Shown: positions 1 through 9,198 of the stretch, one piece after another | How the letters are laid out: the number at the start of each line of letters is the position of its first letter | How positions within the stretch are numbered: the stretch's first letter is position 1 | Source: QHWK01 sp035259385 | GTDB lineage: Bacteria > Acidobacteriota > Vicinamibacteria > Vicinamibacterales > CAVVIG01 | Direction of reading: 5' to 3' | Length of the DNA stretch: 64,000 nt | NCBI GenBank assembly: GCA_035259385.1 | Contig: DATFWL010000103.1 | Span: 28,855 to 92,854, forward strand | Translations under genes and position numbers: made by a program | The notes under the pieces: generated by a model | Databases searched by the model: none | Told to the model about the DNA's origin: nothing | Seen by the model: only the letters and a program-made list of their open reading frames with translations

Positions 1-230
1 GATCGGAGCCGTCGAACGATTTGCTGAATCGCATCGACGCCGCCGAGCTGCGGCATGGCAAGGTCCAGGATGACGACATCGGGCTTGAGGTCGAGCGCCT
101 GCCGCACTGCCTGACGGCCGTCAGCGGCCTCGCCGATCACCTCCCAGCCGGGCTGCGCCTCGAGAATCTTGCGGAGACCCTCACGAACCAGCGTGTGATC
201 ATCGGCAAGCAGGATCCGGACGGTCGCCAT
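1..230 (-). CDS. NarL/FixJ-type response regulator, 3' end cut by window edge
   Basis: Only the first 76 or so residues of the receiver domain are in the window; the C-terminus lies beyond base 1. The start ATG is at 230-228, one base after the stop of the sensor kinase. Reading in, the protein begins MATVRILLADDHTLVREG, which has the paired acidic residues (DD) of the receiver pocket. The phosphoacceptor Asp follows in the segment VVILDLAMP. This is the classic partner of a HisKA_3 kinase, and such regulators normally end in a LuxR-type helix-turn-helix that is not visible here. It should accept phosphate from the adjacent kinase and regulate transcription; targets are unknown. Confidence 0.9.
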   Translation of the reverse strand, partial: MATVRILLADDHTLVREGLRKILEAQPGWEVIGEAADGRQAVRQALDLKPDVVILDLAMPQLGGVDAIQQIVRRLR

Positions 231-231
231 C

Positions 232-1620
232 TCATGTCCTCACTGCAAGCGGGAGCTCGACGGTGAGGCGCGTCCCTTTGCCGCCCCTGCCTTCGATCCG
301 GAACGTGCCGCCGAGTTCCGAGACCCGCTCGCGAATGCCGACCAGTCCGAGTCCCTCCCGGCGCGACGTGTTGCCGGACTTGGCTGCCTGCCATCCGATC
401 CCGTCGTCCTCGACGGTCACGATGACCGACGCCGCCAGTCGCTGGACGAACACCCGGCACGCGGTCGCTCGAGCGTGGCGTGAGACATTGGTGAGCGCCT
501 CCTGGATCGCCCGATACACGCACACCTCGACCTCGATTGGAAGCCGTCCGTCCAGGCGATCGTCGACGAGCTCGGTCCGGACGCCGGTCCGATCCGAGAA
601 CTTCCGGAGATACCACTTGAGCGTGTCCGGAAGTCCGAAATCATCGAGCATGCTGGGGCGCAGCAGCTGCGACAGATCGCGAACGCCCGCGAGCGCGCGC
701 TGTGCAACCGTTCGCGCTTCGTGAATTGCATGGGCTGCGCGCCCGTCCGTGCCGACGGCCCGCTCCACGAATGCGAGCTCCACGTCGACTGCCGTCAGCG
801 CCTGTCCGATCTCGTCGTGGAGCTCGCGCGCGATGGTTCGGCGCTCGTCCTCCTGCGCCTGCACCAGCCGCCCGGACAGCTGCCTGAGCTCCTGCTGGCT
901 CCGCGCCACTTCCGCGTGCTCTTCGCGCACCGTGGCTTCGAGGCGGCCGACATACCATGTCGACAGCACGGCGATCGCGACACCGAGGGCGACGGCGATG
1001 GCGGTCGTCTCCCATATCCTGCGCCGCACCTGACGGTTCGCCTCCGCCAGCTCCTGCTGCTCGCGGGTCGCGTTGGCGGCCATGATTTGTCGCACCTCGT
1101 CTGACAGGTGCACGATGCCATCGCGTTTCGGAATGACTTCGGCCTGAAGACGACGCTGCGCCGTGGCGCGGTCGTCGGGCTGCGGCATCACAACCCGCAC
1201 CGCGGCATCCCAATAGTCACGCAGCTCGTCTTCGAGCCGCGTCCAGGTGGCGCCCTCGTCCACCGATCCCATGGCACGGTACTGCTCGAGCTCCTGATTC
1301 ACCTGGGCCTGCAGGCTGCGCAGTTGATCGCGGGCGGTCGCCGCTTCCTGCGGTGACTGGCTGGTTTCGATCAGGGCGTCCCGCACATAAATGGAACCGA
1401 GGAGCACCTGGCTTCGGATCGCAAACAGGAGCTCCTGGCCCCTCGTGTGTCGGGCATGAATGGCGGCGCTTCGCTCCTGCGTCTCCGCGAGGCGCCCGGT
1501 GAAGTAGAAGGCGGACGCCAGCCACACCGCGAAGATCACCAGGAAGCCCGCCAGCAACGCTGCCTTGATTGTCCTGGGCGGGCGCATCCGTGGGAGCGGC
1601 CGGGCGGGGCGCGTCATCAA
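232..1620 (-). CDS. Membrane sensor histidine kinase, NarL/NreB-like (HisKA_3)
   Basis: 462-residue inner-membrane kinase. A first membrane segment lies at about residues 18-40, followed by a periplasmic helical sensor region (about 45-200) and a second membrane segment at about 205-225. A short coiled linker leads to the HisKA_3 box, with the phosphoacceptor His268 in RTIARELHDEIGQAL. The ATP-binding domain shows the N box (EALTNVSRHA), a G1 box (VEDDGIGW) and a G2 box (GLGLVGIRERV). The stop codon is one base from the start of the response regulator, so the two are co-transcribed and probably translationally coupled. The signal is unknown; the sensor region matches no domain I can name with confidence. 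Confidence 0.92.
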   Translation of the reverse strand: MMTRPARPLPRMRPPRTIKAALLAGFLVIFAVWLASAFYFTGRLAETQERSAAIHARHTRGQELLFAIRSQVLLGSIYVRDALIETSQSPQEAATARDQLRSLQAQVNQELEQYRAMGSVDEGATWTRLEDELRDYWDAAVRVVMPQPDDRATAQRRLQAEVIPKRDGIVHLSDEVRQIMAANATREQQELAEANRQVRRRIWETTAIAVALGVAIAVLSTWYVGRLEATVREEHAEVARSQQELRQLSGRLVQAQEDERRTIARELHDEIGQALTAVDVELAFVERAVGTDGRAAHAIHEARTVAQRALAGVRDLSQLLRPSMLDDFGLPDTLKWYLRKFSDRTGVRTELVDDRLDGRLPIEVEVCVYRAIQEALTNVSRHARATACRVFVQRLAASVIVTVEDDGIGWQAAKSGNTSRREGLGLVGIRERVSELGGTFRIEGRGGKGTRLTVELPLAVRT

Positions 1621-1806
1621 TCGATCTTACGTCTGCCGATCCGGCGATCGCGGAGGTCCGGTCCCGGGACGCGAAGAATACCGTCCGCGCCGGACACCGC
1701 CGCGCGCATGGCTCTCCTAGAGTTGAAGTCACGTTCGCACGCGCAGACAGCGTGACTGGCGGCGTTGGACGCGCTGACCGTGGCAATGCTTTTCGAGGGG
1801 ACCGTG

Positions 1807-2766
1807 ATGTCTGGAAACAGAGCGTTCTGGTGGCGCCACTCCGTTGAGCACCCGATTGAAGAATTCGCGCAGCGGCTCCTGGTCGTGACAGATATCGATG
1901 GCAGCCTGCTGCAGTCGGGCACGCGGTCGCTGCCCGACGAACGCGCCGCGCTCGAGTTCCTGTCGGCGCGGGGCATTCCGCTCGTGATCAACTCGAGCCG
2001 GACTCGCGCCGAGATCGAGCGGCTGCACCAGGCGTTGCACATCCTGACGCCGTTCATCAGCGAGCACGGCAGTGCCCTGTTCGTCCCCCATGGCTCGTTT
2101 CCGTTCATGCCCGCGGGCGCACGGCCCGCCGTCGGGGGCGGCGTGATCGAGTTCGGCCGGCGCTATCACGAAGTCGTCGACACGCTGCGGCTCACCAGTC
2201 GTGAGCTCGGAGTGGAGATCGTCGGGTTCGCGGAGTTGACTATTGATGACGTGGCCCGTGAACTCGGCGTACCGCCGATGGAGGCGCAGCTCGCGAAGCT
2301 GCGCGAGTACACCGAGCTGTTCCGGATGGTCGACGAGAAAGACGCCACACGAAGTCGCCTGATCAGGGCGCTTCGCCGGCGAGGGCTGCGGTGCTGGCGG
2401 GTTGGCACCCATCACCTGGTCAGCGCGACGCGGGATCGCGCGGCGAGCCTCGCGGCATTGAAGGCGATGTGGAGGCAGGCCTGGGGCGAGCCGCTCGTCA
2501 TCGGTCTGGCGGACAGCGAAGACGACGTCGCATGGTTGAAGCATGCCGACGTCGCCGTATTCGTCCAGCACGATCGCGTCGGTGTTCCTTCGCGGGTGCT
2601 CGCGAAGCTGCCGACGGTCCATGTGACGCGATTAGAGGGCCGGGCCGGATGGAGCGAGGCCATCTTCGAGTTTGTCGGCACTCTCCTGAACGCACGGCAG
2701 CCGACCGCACGGACGAAGCGGCTGGTGAGCCTTTTCGACGCACGCACCGGTGAACGGCCACCGTGA
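1807..2766 (+). CDS. HAD-IIB phosphatase, mannosyl-3-phosphoglycerate phosphatase-like
   Basis: 319 residues from the ATG at 1807, chosen because GAGGGG lies six bases upstream; an in-frame ATG at 1765 lacks such a site. The HAD nucleophile motif is TDIDGSLL (Asp29/Asp31). The acidic motif IV appears near the C-terminus as GLADSEDD. The cap region and INSSRT motif II fit the Cof/MPGP branch, whose members dephosphorylate mannosyl- or glucosyl-3-phosphoglycerate to make compatible solutes, or other sugar phosphates. No partner synthase is next to it, so the substrate is inferred only from family resemblance. The gene is divergent from the two-component pair and monocistronic. Confidence 0.8.
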   Translation: MSGNRAFWWRHSVEHPIEEFAQRLLVVTDIDGSLLQSGTRSLPDERAALEFLSARGIPLVINSSRTRAEIERLHQALHILTPFISEHGSALFVPHGSFPFMPAGARPAVGGGVIEFGRRYHEVVDTLRLTSRELGVEIVGFAELTIDDVARELGVPPMEAQLAKLREYTELFRMVDEKDATRSRLIRALRRRGLRCWRVGTHHLVSATRDRAASLAALKAMWRQAWGEPLVIGLADSEDDVAWLKHADVAVFVQHDRVGVPSRVLAKLPTVHVTRLEGRAGWSEAIFEFVGTLLNARQPTARTKRLVSLFDARTGERPP

Positions 2767-2955
2767 GCTGGTGGCCGCACGCAGTCAGTCGTCGGCCAGA
2801 AGTCGGCGACTCCGAGTCCCCGCCGTCGGCGCGGCCGCCTGCGGTCTCCGCCGCACATTGGTGCGCTCCGAGCCTCCGGGCGCATCCTTCTGCCGGCAGG
2901 CGCCGGGACGGGGGCTCGGTCATTCCAGCCAGAATGGCGGTGTAGCGTGGATGTG

Positions 2956-3060
2956 ATGCTGCGGAGTGGAATGAATCTGATCGGCGTGCTCCTCCTGCTC
3001 ACGATCGCGGTTGCGATCTACGAATTGTGGGACGTCGCAATCGAGCGCTGGTTTGGATGA
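2956..3060 (+). CDS. Possible 34-residue single-span membrane peptide
   Basis: A short open frame starting ATG at 2956 in the otherwise empty stretch 2767-3149. It encodes MLRSGMNLIGVLLLLTIAVA followed by a charged amphipathic tail ending in WFG. The hydrophobic run of about 15 residues could span or dock on the membrane. In-frame GTG codons at 2947 and 2953 could also start it, and no strong ribosome-binding site is visible. No family is recognised. It is kept because composition and length are typical of small membrane proteins, but chance cannot be excluded. The rest of 2767-3149 shows nothing convincing. Confidence 0.3.
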   Translation: MLRSGMNLIGVLLLLTIAVAIYELWDVAIERWFG

Positions 3061-3149
3061 TTCGGCGGGGCAGCGCGGCGCCGCTCTGCCAGTTGCGACG
3101 GGCGCAGCAGCGGAACCTCGTGGCCGCCCGCGGTCGCGCCCTCGTCTCG

Positions 3150-4037
3150 CTACCTGAATCGCCGCGCGCGAATGTCGACGCCGTGTCTGATCGATTTCAC
3201 GTCGACTGTGCGGAGTTGCCCTGGCTCCGACGGCAGCCCCCAGTAGCCGAGCAGATAGTAATGACTCGCTTCGCGCCAGATCCGGTTCGCGGCTTCGGCA
3301 AAGTCGTTGGAGTTTCGCAGGACGTCGCCGCCGGTCAGACGGATCAGCCCGAGGCCGCTCGGACCCGACGCGTGCGTGAGCCCGGTTGGATCGACCTCGT
3401 AGACACTGACGTTCGCCCGCGCCGCAGAAGACATGGCCGCGGCCCACGCCTTCCGAAACTCGTTCGTCGAGGCGGAGGCCGGCTCACGGACGTCGCAGAC
3501 CGATGGCAGTCCCAGACAGATGACCGCCTTCCGCCGATGCTCGATCGGCAGAACCTGTTCGGCTATCCGTGCGACCGCCTTGAGCACGGTTACCGGTGTT
3601 TCACGCGACGAGTACGGGACGGTGCCGCCATGGTACTGATCGATGCGCTCGAGAGCGCTTTCGACATCGCCGTAGGCCTCGTCCCGTAACCGCGACAGGC
3701 GAACCACCGACACCTCGTCGACGGTCCTCATCGGCGACAGCAGGAGACGACCGATCTGCCGCATCGGTGTCGTCCCGCTGCTCGGCACGCCCATATCGTC
3801 CATCAGCAATACGACCGAGCGCTCTTCATCGACAGTCCCGCGTGCGGCCACGGGCATGAAGGTCTCGATGGTGACCAGCCTGCCTGTGTCCTTTACCTCG
3901 AGGTCCTGCGACGAGAGGTCGCGGATCGGCAGACCATGGCGATCGAGCGCGACGACGTCGAGTTCGACGAACTCCGTGGCGGCGCTCTGAAGCGCTGCGA
4001 CGGCGATCAGCGCGGCGCAAACGGCAGCTTTGACCAC
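3150..4037 (-). CDS. VWFA-related exported protein, acidobacterial type
   Basis: 295 residues from a GTG at 4037 that sits four bases after GAGGAG; an upstream ATG at 4109 only adds an implausible leader. The N-terminus (VVKAAVCAALIAVAALQSAA) is a signal peptide. The body has the layout of the 'VWFA-related Acidobacterial domain' family: FVELDVVALDRHGLPI near the start, then a degenerate MIDAS-like segment (VVLLMDDMG), and an ending with SHYYLLGYWG. This family is abundant in Acidobacteriota; its function is unknown and is presumed extracytoplasmic protein binding. The canonical DxSxS metal site is not conserved here. Monocistronic. Confidence 0.8.
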   Translation of the reverse strand: MVKAAVCAALIAVAALQSAATEFVELDVVALDRHGLPIRDLSSQDLEVKDTGRLVTIETFMPVAARGTVDEERSVVLLMDDMGVPSSGTTPMRQIGRLLLSPMRTVDEVSVVRLSRLRDEAYGDVESALERIDQYHGGTVPYSSRETPVTVLKAVARIAEQVLPIEHRRKAVICLGLPSVCDVREPASASTNEFRKAWAAAMSSAARANVSVYEVDPTGLTHASGPSGLGLIRLTGGDVLRNSNDFAEAANRIWREASHYYLLGYWGLPSEPGQLRTVDVKSIRHGVDIRARRFR

Positions 4038-4199
4038 GCGCTCCTCCCCGGGCACGAGGACGGGACCTGCCAATCCTAGTCGAACACCTCTGTTTCGAGT
4101 GACCAACATCGCGATGGGCGCGGCAGATCGCGCGTTCCGTGGAGCCTTTGGCGCGCGGTGTCACGGGTCACCAGGCCGCGATCGACCGCTTCCAGCCGC

Positions 4200-5522
4200 T
4201 CATCGAGAGTCGTCGTCCACCACGCCGTGTCGCGTCAGGAAGTTGTCCACCACGAAGTCAGCGACGTGCTCGCCCAACCGGCGACCGGCCGTTTCGTCGA
4301 AGCGAAAATGCACGCCCGCGAAAATCCGGCTCAACGTCGCTTCCTCCGCCGCGTCTGAGAGGCGGTGAAACGACCGCGTCACGCCAGGCAGGACCTCGGA
4401 GGTCACGTCGAGCGAGAATCGATCGCGCTTGAGCGTCGAGAGCAGGACGTTCAGAGCGGCGGCGCTGATCACCGCGTGCGCGCCGGGATACGACGGGTCC
4501 GGTGGCGTGTTCCCAACCTCCGGGAGCCAGTTCGGATCGCCGACCGTCGCGGGGTTGCCGAGGCTGGCGGCAGCCCGGATGGCGGTGACCGGCCGCCAGA
4601 AGTTGTACGTGTATTTCGCGTCGTAGAACGCAATCACGCTGTCCGCGATCGCCAGGTTGAGCAGCGCGAAGACGCGGGCGCGGTCGGCGGTTCGCAGACG
4701 ACGGGCGTCGGTTGCCGACTGCGCGATCTCGTTCCAGTAGTTCTGAATCGGTCCATTCCAGAACCGCCCCGTCAGCGCCTGATCCGCTGAGCTCGACGCG
4801 CCGTTGGCGGTGCCGAGGCTCTTCACCTCGTCGAACGCGTCGCTGTAGCGAACGCTGGTGAGTCCGGGTGGCGGCGCCGGCCGAAAGAGATCGGCGCGGG
4901 GCAGCGCGAACGGCGTGACGCGTGACCAGTGAGTGAACTGCGGCTGCTTCGGAAAATTTGGCGGCGTGGACTGGTAGTCGCCTGGCCTCGTGCCGAAGAC
5001 GTACGGAAGCGGCGCCGAGGCCGAGCCGTCGTCCTGGCGGGCGGCCAGGAGACGCGCTGCGACAATCTGTCCGATGCGAACGCCTTCCGCAGAATCGCCG
5101 TCATCGACCGACGCCAGCGTGTCTTGCAATTGACTGTCCAGCGACGCCTTGAATCCGGGATACAGCGCGACCAGCACGTCGTGCGCGGCCGCGGCGGCGG
5201 CCGCATCCTGGGATGCGTCCTTCCGTGCGTTCGCGACCCGGACCATGTACGGCCGATGGCTTCGCTCGATGGAGTTCACCGCGTCGTAGATCGCCGCATG
5301 CATGATCGCGAAGCTGCGCGTCGGATGGATCGTGGCCGGCTGCGCTCCCGCGGTTCGAACGATCGCGAGCAGCGTTCGGTTCCACTGAACGACCGGGTTG
5401 ACCGACGGGAGTTTCGAATCGTCCGCGTGGTGCTGGTCGATGGTCGCCGCGCCTGACGCGGTTCCGATCTGTGGCGCGGCGCACAAGCCGAGGAGCGTGA
5501 GCACGATCGCTGTCTTTCGCAT
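4200..5522 (-). CDS. Vanadium-dependent haloperoxidase/PAP2-type acid phosphatase family, secreted
   Basis: 440 residues with a signal peptide (about 1-25, ending GTASGAA). The vanadate/phosphate pocket follows the V-HPO pattern: Lys303 and Arg310-Pro311 in KYTYNFWRP, a PGAH segment at 346-349 in place of the usual PSGH, and SRxxxxxHxxxD at 398-409 in SRIFAGVHFRFD, with His405 as apical ligand. Known members oxidise halides with peroxide or hydrolyse phosphate esters; sequence alone does not separate these. The length fits bacterial secreted homologues. The gene stands alone, 208 bases from the next minus-strand gene. Confidence 0.85.
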   Translation of the reverse strand: MRKTAIVLTLLGLCAAPQIGTASGAATIDQHHADDSKLPSVNPVVQWNRTLLAIVRTAGAQPATIHPTRSFAIMHAAIYDAVNSIERSHRPYMVRVANARKDASQDAAAAAAAHDVLVALYPGFKASLDSQLQDTLASVDDGDSAEGVRIGQIVAARLLAARQDDGSASAPLPYVFGTRPGDYQSTPPNFPKQPQFTHWSRVTPFALPRADLFRPAPPPGLTSVRYSDAFDEVKSLGTANGASSSADQALTGRFWNGPIQNYWNEIAQSATDARRLRTADRARVFALLNLAIADSVIAFYDAKYTYNFWRPVTAIRAAASLGNPATVGDPNWLPEVGNTPPDPSYPGAHAVISAAALNVLLSTLKRDRFSLDVTSEVLPGVTRSFHRLSDAAEEATLSRIFAGVHFRFDETAGRRLGEHVADFVVDNFLTRHGVVDDDSR

Positions 5523-5730
5523 GAGATGGGTCCTTTCTCATTGTGAGGTCCAGCGATGGAACATGCGGGGGCGACGGCAGGACGATCGACGTGCGCAACC
5601 GCGGACCTCACCTGCATAGACAGCGACGGGTCCCGAATTATTCCGTGGAACTTACGCGGCGATACCGAACGACACGCGGGTTCTCTGTTGACGACTTCTT
5701 CATGCCATCGTCGAGCAGCGCCTGCGAACT

Positions 5731-7707
5731 TCAAAGCCGCGCCTCTTTCGCGCGAGAAGGTGCGAGGGGCGCTCGCCGCGCAAGCACCATCCGATCCAGG
5801 CGAAGAAACTCGCCGATCGACCACGCCTGAAAGGGACAGCCACGCGGCGTGAACGGCGGATCGGCATCGGCGATCTCCGAGATGTGCCCGAGGCCGGCGC
5901 TAGCAAGGTGCTCGCTCAGCGGCTCGAGGAATCGCGTGCGTGCGGATTGCCTGGCAGCGGCCGTGTTCCCACGAACGCGCACCCACGCTTCGACAAAGGG
6001 ACCCATCAGCCACGGCCACACCGTTCCCTGGTGATAGGCCGCGTCGCGGGTTGACGCATCGCCCGTGTAGCGGCTGGCGTAGCCAGGCTCGCCCGGTGCG
6101 AGCGAGCGAAGGCCCAGCGGCGTGACGAGGCGGCGCTCCACGACATCGACGACACGGCGCGCGCGACCGCGATCGAGCAGGCAGATCGGCAATCCGCCGA
6201 CGGCGAGAATCTGGTTCGGGCGACAGCTGTCGTCACGCGTTCCGGCCAGATGGTCGACGTCGACGACGTCAGCCAGGATACCGGAGGTTTCATCGAAGAA
6301 GCGCGTGACGAACGCGGCGCGACCGCGCGCGTACGAGTCGCGCCAGCCGCGGTCCAGCCGCGAGGCAATCGCCAGCGCGTTGAGCCAGAGCGCCTGGATG
6401 TCGACCGGCTTGCCGACTCTCGGCGTGATGACGCGATCGCCGACGCGCGCGTCCATCCACGTCAACTGCACGCCCGGCACGCCGGCCGCAAGCAGTCCAT
6501 CGTCATCCATGCGAATGCCGAAGCGGGTGCCCGCCGCATAACCGGCGACGATGGTGCGGATCGCGGTCTCGAGGGCATCGCGATGCACGGCGGTGAGAAC
6601 TGAAGGATCGTTCGATGCCGCGGCGACGAGCTCGCTCGCCGCGATCACGTACCACAACGAGGCGTCAACGGAGTTGAACTCGGGAGCTTCGCCGCGATCG
6701 GGAAAGCGGTTCGGCAGCATCCCCTCGGACACCGCGCCAGCCCACTCGACGAGAATGTCGCGTGCGTCGGCGAGCCGGCCGGACGCAATGCACAGGCCGC
6801 GGATCGCGATGAACGTGTCGCGACCCCAGTCGGTGAACCACGGGTAACCGGCAACGATGGTGCGGCCGCTGCCGCGCTGGACCAGGTACGCGTCGGCCGC
6901 CTGATCGATGGGCGTGCCAAAGCTGCTGCGCCGTTCGAGTTCTTCGGTCCGCGCGCGTTCGTAGGAGAGCTCCACATCCGTACGCGATCGCATCTGCCGC
7001 TCCCGCGCTGCGCCGGACTTCAGGATCCAGACGGCACGCTCGCCACGATCGAGCTGCCAGCGAAAGACGCCGGGCGATGCGAGGTCCTCCGTGAAATCCA
7101 GACCGCGCTCGTGCTCCTCGCGATAGAGAAAGTTCCGGTACCAGTCGGGGGCGTGTTGATACTCCCCGTTCGTGAGCGCGACGATTGCAGGCAGGCCGTC
7201 GTACGGCTGGAACGCGACGCTCGCCGCGGCGACGTCAGCCGCGAATCTGAAGGCGCCGTTCTCGTGGTGCAGCGCGTGGTAGTCCCGTCCAGACATCAAC
7301 GGCCGGACGTTCAGCCGGACAGGCGCGTCGGCGCGTTCGACCGTCCACGAGACAATGGTTGCTCCTGCGCCATGGCGCACGAACAGTTCCTGGCGAAGGC
7401 GTACGTCACCGGGCAGATCGAACTCCCACGTCGGCCAGGGCTTCGTCGTGAAGCTGACGATCCGGCTGGCGCCATCCGGGTGGATCACGTCCGGGGCATA
7501 TCGCTGCGCCGTGATCGCGAACGATCCGGCGGCCGTCTCCACCCAGGCGTCGAATCCGTTGATCAGGACGACCCGTCCGGTCGGCGGGGTCGTCGCCGGC
7601 AGCAGGAGCGCATGATAGCGGCGCGTGCGAATGCCGGACGGCGTGCCCATCGCGAACCCGCCGAGTCCGTCGGCTTCGAGCCACTCGGAGCGATCGTCGA
7701 CGGTCAT
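5731..7707 (-). CDS. Glycogen-debranching enzyme (amylo-alpha-1,6-glucosidase, archaeal/bacterial type)
   Basis: 658 residues. The N-terminal GDE_N domain opens with EWLEADGLGGFAMGTPSG and the RRYHALL motif that marks this family. The catalytic (alpha/alpha)6 domain shows GYPWFTDWGRDTF around residue 290, plus HQGTVWPWLMGPF and FQAWSIGEFLRL near the C-terminus. The enzyme removes alpha-1,6 branches during glycogen breakdown in the cytoplasm. It starts 52 bases downstream of the NADH dehydrogenase stop on the same strand, so the two may be co-transcribed. Together with the GH63 and dehydrogenase genes further right, it suggests active glucan turnover. Confidence 0.9.
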   Translation of the reverse strand: MTVDDRSEWLEADGLGGFAMGTPSGIRTRRYHALLLPATTPPTGRVVLINGFDAWVETAAGSFAITAQRYAPDVIHPDGASRIVSFTTKPWPTWEFDLPGDVRLRQELFVRHGAGATIVSWTVERADAPVRLNVRPLMSGRDYHALHHENGAFRFAADVAAASVAFQPYDGLPAIVALTNGEYQHAPDWYRNFLYREEHERGLDFTEDLASPGVFRWQLDRGERAVWILKSGAARERQMRSRTDVELSYERARTEELERRSSFGTPIDQAADAYLVQRGSGRTIVAGYPWFTDWGRDTFIAIRGLCIASGRLADARDILVEWAGAVSEGMLPNRFPDRGEAPEFNSVDASLWYVIAASELVAAASNDPSVLTAVHRDALETAIRTIVAGYAAGTRFGIRMDDDGLLAAGVPGVQLTWMDARVGDRVITPRVGKPVDIQALWLNALAIASRLDRGWRDSYARGRAAFVTRFFDETSGILADVVDVDHLAGTRDDSCRPNQILAVGGLPICLLDRGRARRVVDVVERRLVTPLGLRSLAPGEPGYASRYTGDASTRDAAYHQGTVWPWLMGPFVEAWVRVRGNTAAARQSARTRFLEPLSEHLASAGLGHISEIADADPPFTPRGCPFQAWSIGEFLRLDRMVLARRAPLAPSRAKEARL

Positions 7708-7759
7708 CGCTCTGCCGCCCGCCGCAGCTTTGCGCCTGCGCGCGCGTCGAGGCCCGTAC

Positions 7760-9079
7760 TCATGACATCACCTCTTCCTGGAGCGCGGGCCGCCGTTCGC
7801 GGATCGAGATTGCGGGCGCGCGCACGGTCAGGAACTGAACGAAATCCTTTGCGAAGAGCAAATCGAGCGTCCAGTCGATTGCTACTCGACACTTCTTCTC
7901 GAATCGCGGCAGCTTGCTCAGGTAAATCGTCCTCCAGAGCCACCACGCGACGAATCCCGAGAAGTTGACGCCGAAGATTCGAGCCACGCCGGCGCGGCGG
8001 CCGATTGCCGCCAGCTGACCGATCGCGCGGAACGAGAATGCGCGCGGCGGCTTGCCGTCGAGGGTCGCCAGGATGTTGTCTGCGACTGTCCGGGCTTCAC
8101 GCAGCGCATGTTGCGCAGTCGGCGGATGCGTACGTCCGGTTCGTCGGTCAGGGATCGACGCGCAGTCGCCAAGCGCCCAGACGCCGTCGTAACCTGCGAC
8201 GGCCAGCGTCTCGTCGACGACAATGCGCCCGCGATCCGACGCGCACGGCAGCGCGTGCAGCAACGGGTGCGGCGACGTGCCCGCCGTCCAGACGACCAGC
8301 CGGCTCGGAATGCAGCGGTTGTCCGCGAGGAGAACGCCCTGGTCGGTCACCGCCGATACTCTCGCATCGGTGACGATGTCGATCCCGCGGGTGAAGAGTT
8401 TCCTCTGCGCGTAGCTGCCGAGGCCGTCGCCGAGCTCGGGCAGAATCACCGGGCCGGCATGGACCAGCACCATGCGGACGCGATCCGGCCCAATCGCCGG
8501 GTAGAATTTCAGCGCTTCCCGCACGAAGTCGTTCAGGGAGGCGATCGTTTCGACGCCGGCAAAGCCACCACCCGCCACGACGAACGTCAACAGCGCGTCC
8601 CGTCCGGCCGCGCACTCCGTATCCGCTTCTTCCAGCGTGGCGATCACGCGATTCCGGAGATGGATGGCGTCGCCCAGCGTCTTCATCGTCAGGGCGCGCT
8701 CCTCGAGACCCGGCAGACCGTAGAAGTTCGTGATCGAGCCGAGCGCGATCACGAGATGGTCGTACTCGATCTCGTGTTCGTGCGGCTCGAAGCCATGCGC
8801 GATGCGGACGCGCCGGCCGTCGAGATCGATCGCCGCCACGTCGCCGATGAAGATCGTCGTCCGCTTCAGCAGCGTGCGGAGGGGGCTCACGATGTGCGTG
8901 ATGTCGAGGTCGCTGGCCGCCACCTCGTGGAGCATCGGCGTAAAGAGGAAGAAGTTCTCGTGGCTGACCAGCGTGATCTCGACGTCCCGCCGCCGGCCAA
9001 GCCGGCGTTCGAGGTGAAGCGCCGTATACACGCCGCCGAAGCCGCCGCCGAGCACGAGAATGCGCGTTGGTCGCACCAC
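7760..9079 (-). CDS. Type II NADH:quinone oxidoreductase (NDH-2-like)
   Basis: 439 residues of the two-dinucleotide-binding flavoprotein family. The FAD motif GGGFGG is near residues 11-16, the NADH motif is in FVVAGGGFAGVE, and the second FAD motif is GVWALGDCASIP. The C-terminal part (FVAWWLWRTIYLSKLP and FDLL-like amphipathic helix) fits monotopic membrane attachment of NDH-2. It would feed electrons from NADH into the quinone pool without proton pumping. It is divergent from the aquaporin operon and upstream of the debranching enzyme. Confidence 0.9.
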   Translation of the reverse strand: MVRPTRILVLGGGFGGVYTALHLERRLGRRRDVEITLVSHENFFLFTPMLHEVAASDLDITHIVSPLRTLLKRTTIFIGDVAAIDLDGRRVRIAHGFEPHEHEIEYDHLVIALGSITNFYGLPGLEERALTMKTLGDAIHLRNRVIATLEEADTECAAGRDALLTFVVAGGGFAGVETIASLNDFVREALKFYPAIGPDRVRMVLVHAGPVILPELGDGLGSYAQRKLFTRGIDIVTDARVSAVTDQGVLLADNRCIPSRLVVWTAGTSPHPLLHALPCASDRGRIVVDETLAVAGYDGVWALGDCASIPDRRTGRTHPPTAQHALREARTVADNILATLDGKPPRAFSFRAIGQLAAIGRRAGVARIFGVNFSGFVAWWLWRTIYLSKLPRFEKKCRVAIDWTLDLLFAKDFVQFLTVRAPAISIRERRPALQEEVMS

Positions 9080-9198
9080 AAACCCCGGCGGTTTGGATGT
9101 CCGTGCGACAGGAACGTTTCACGCTCCGATTCGCTGCACGCGCGCCGCTGGGCCGACGGGCGTAACGGCGTTCGATTCGCGGCATCGAACGCTCCGAC

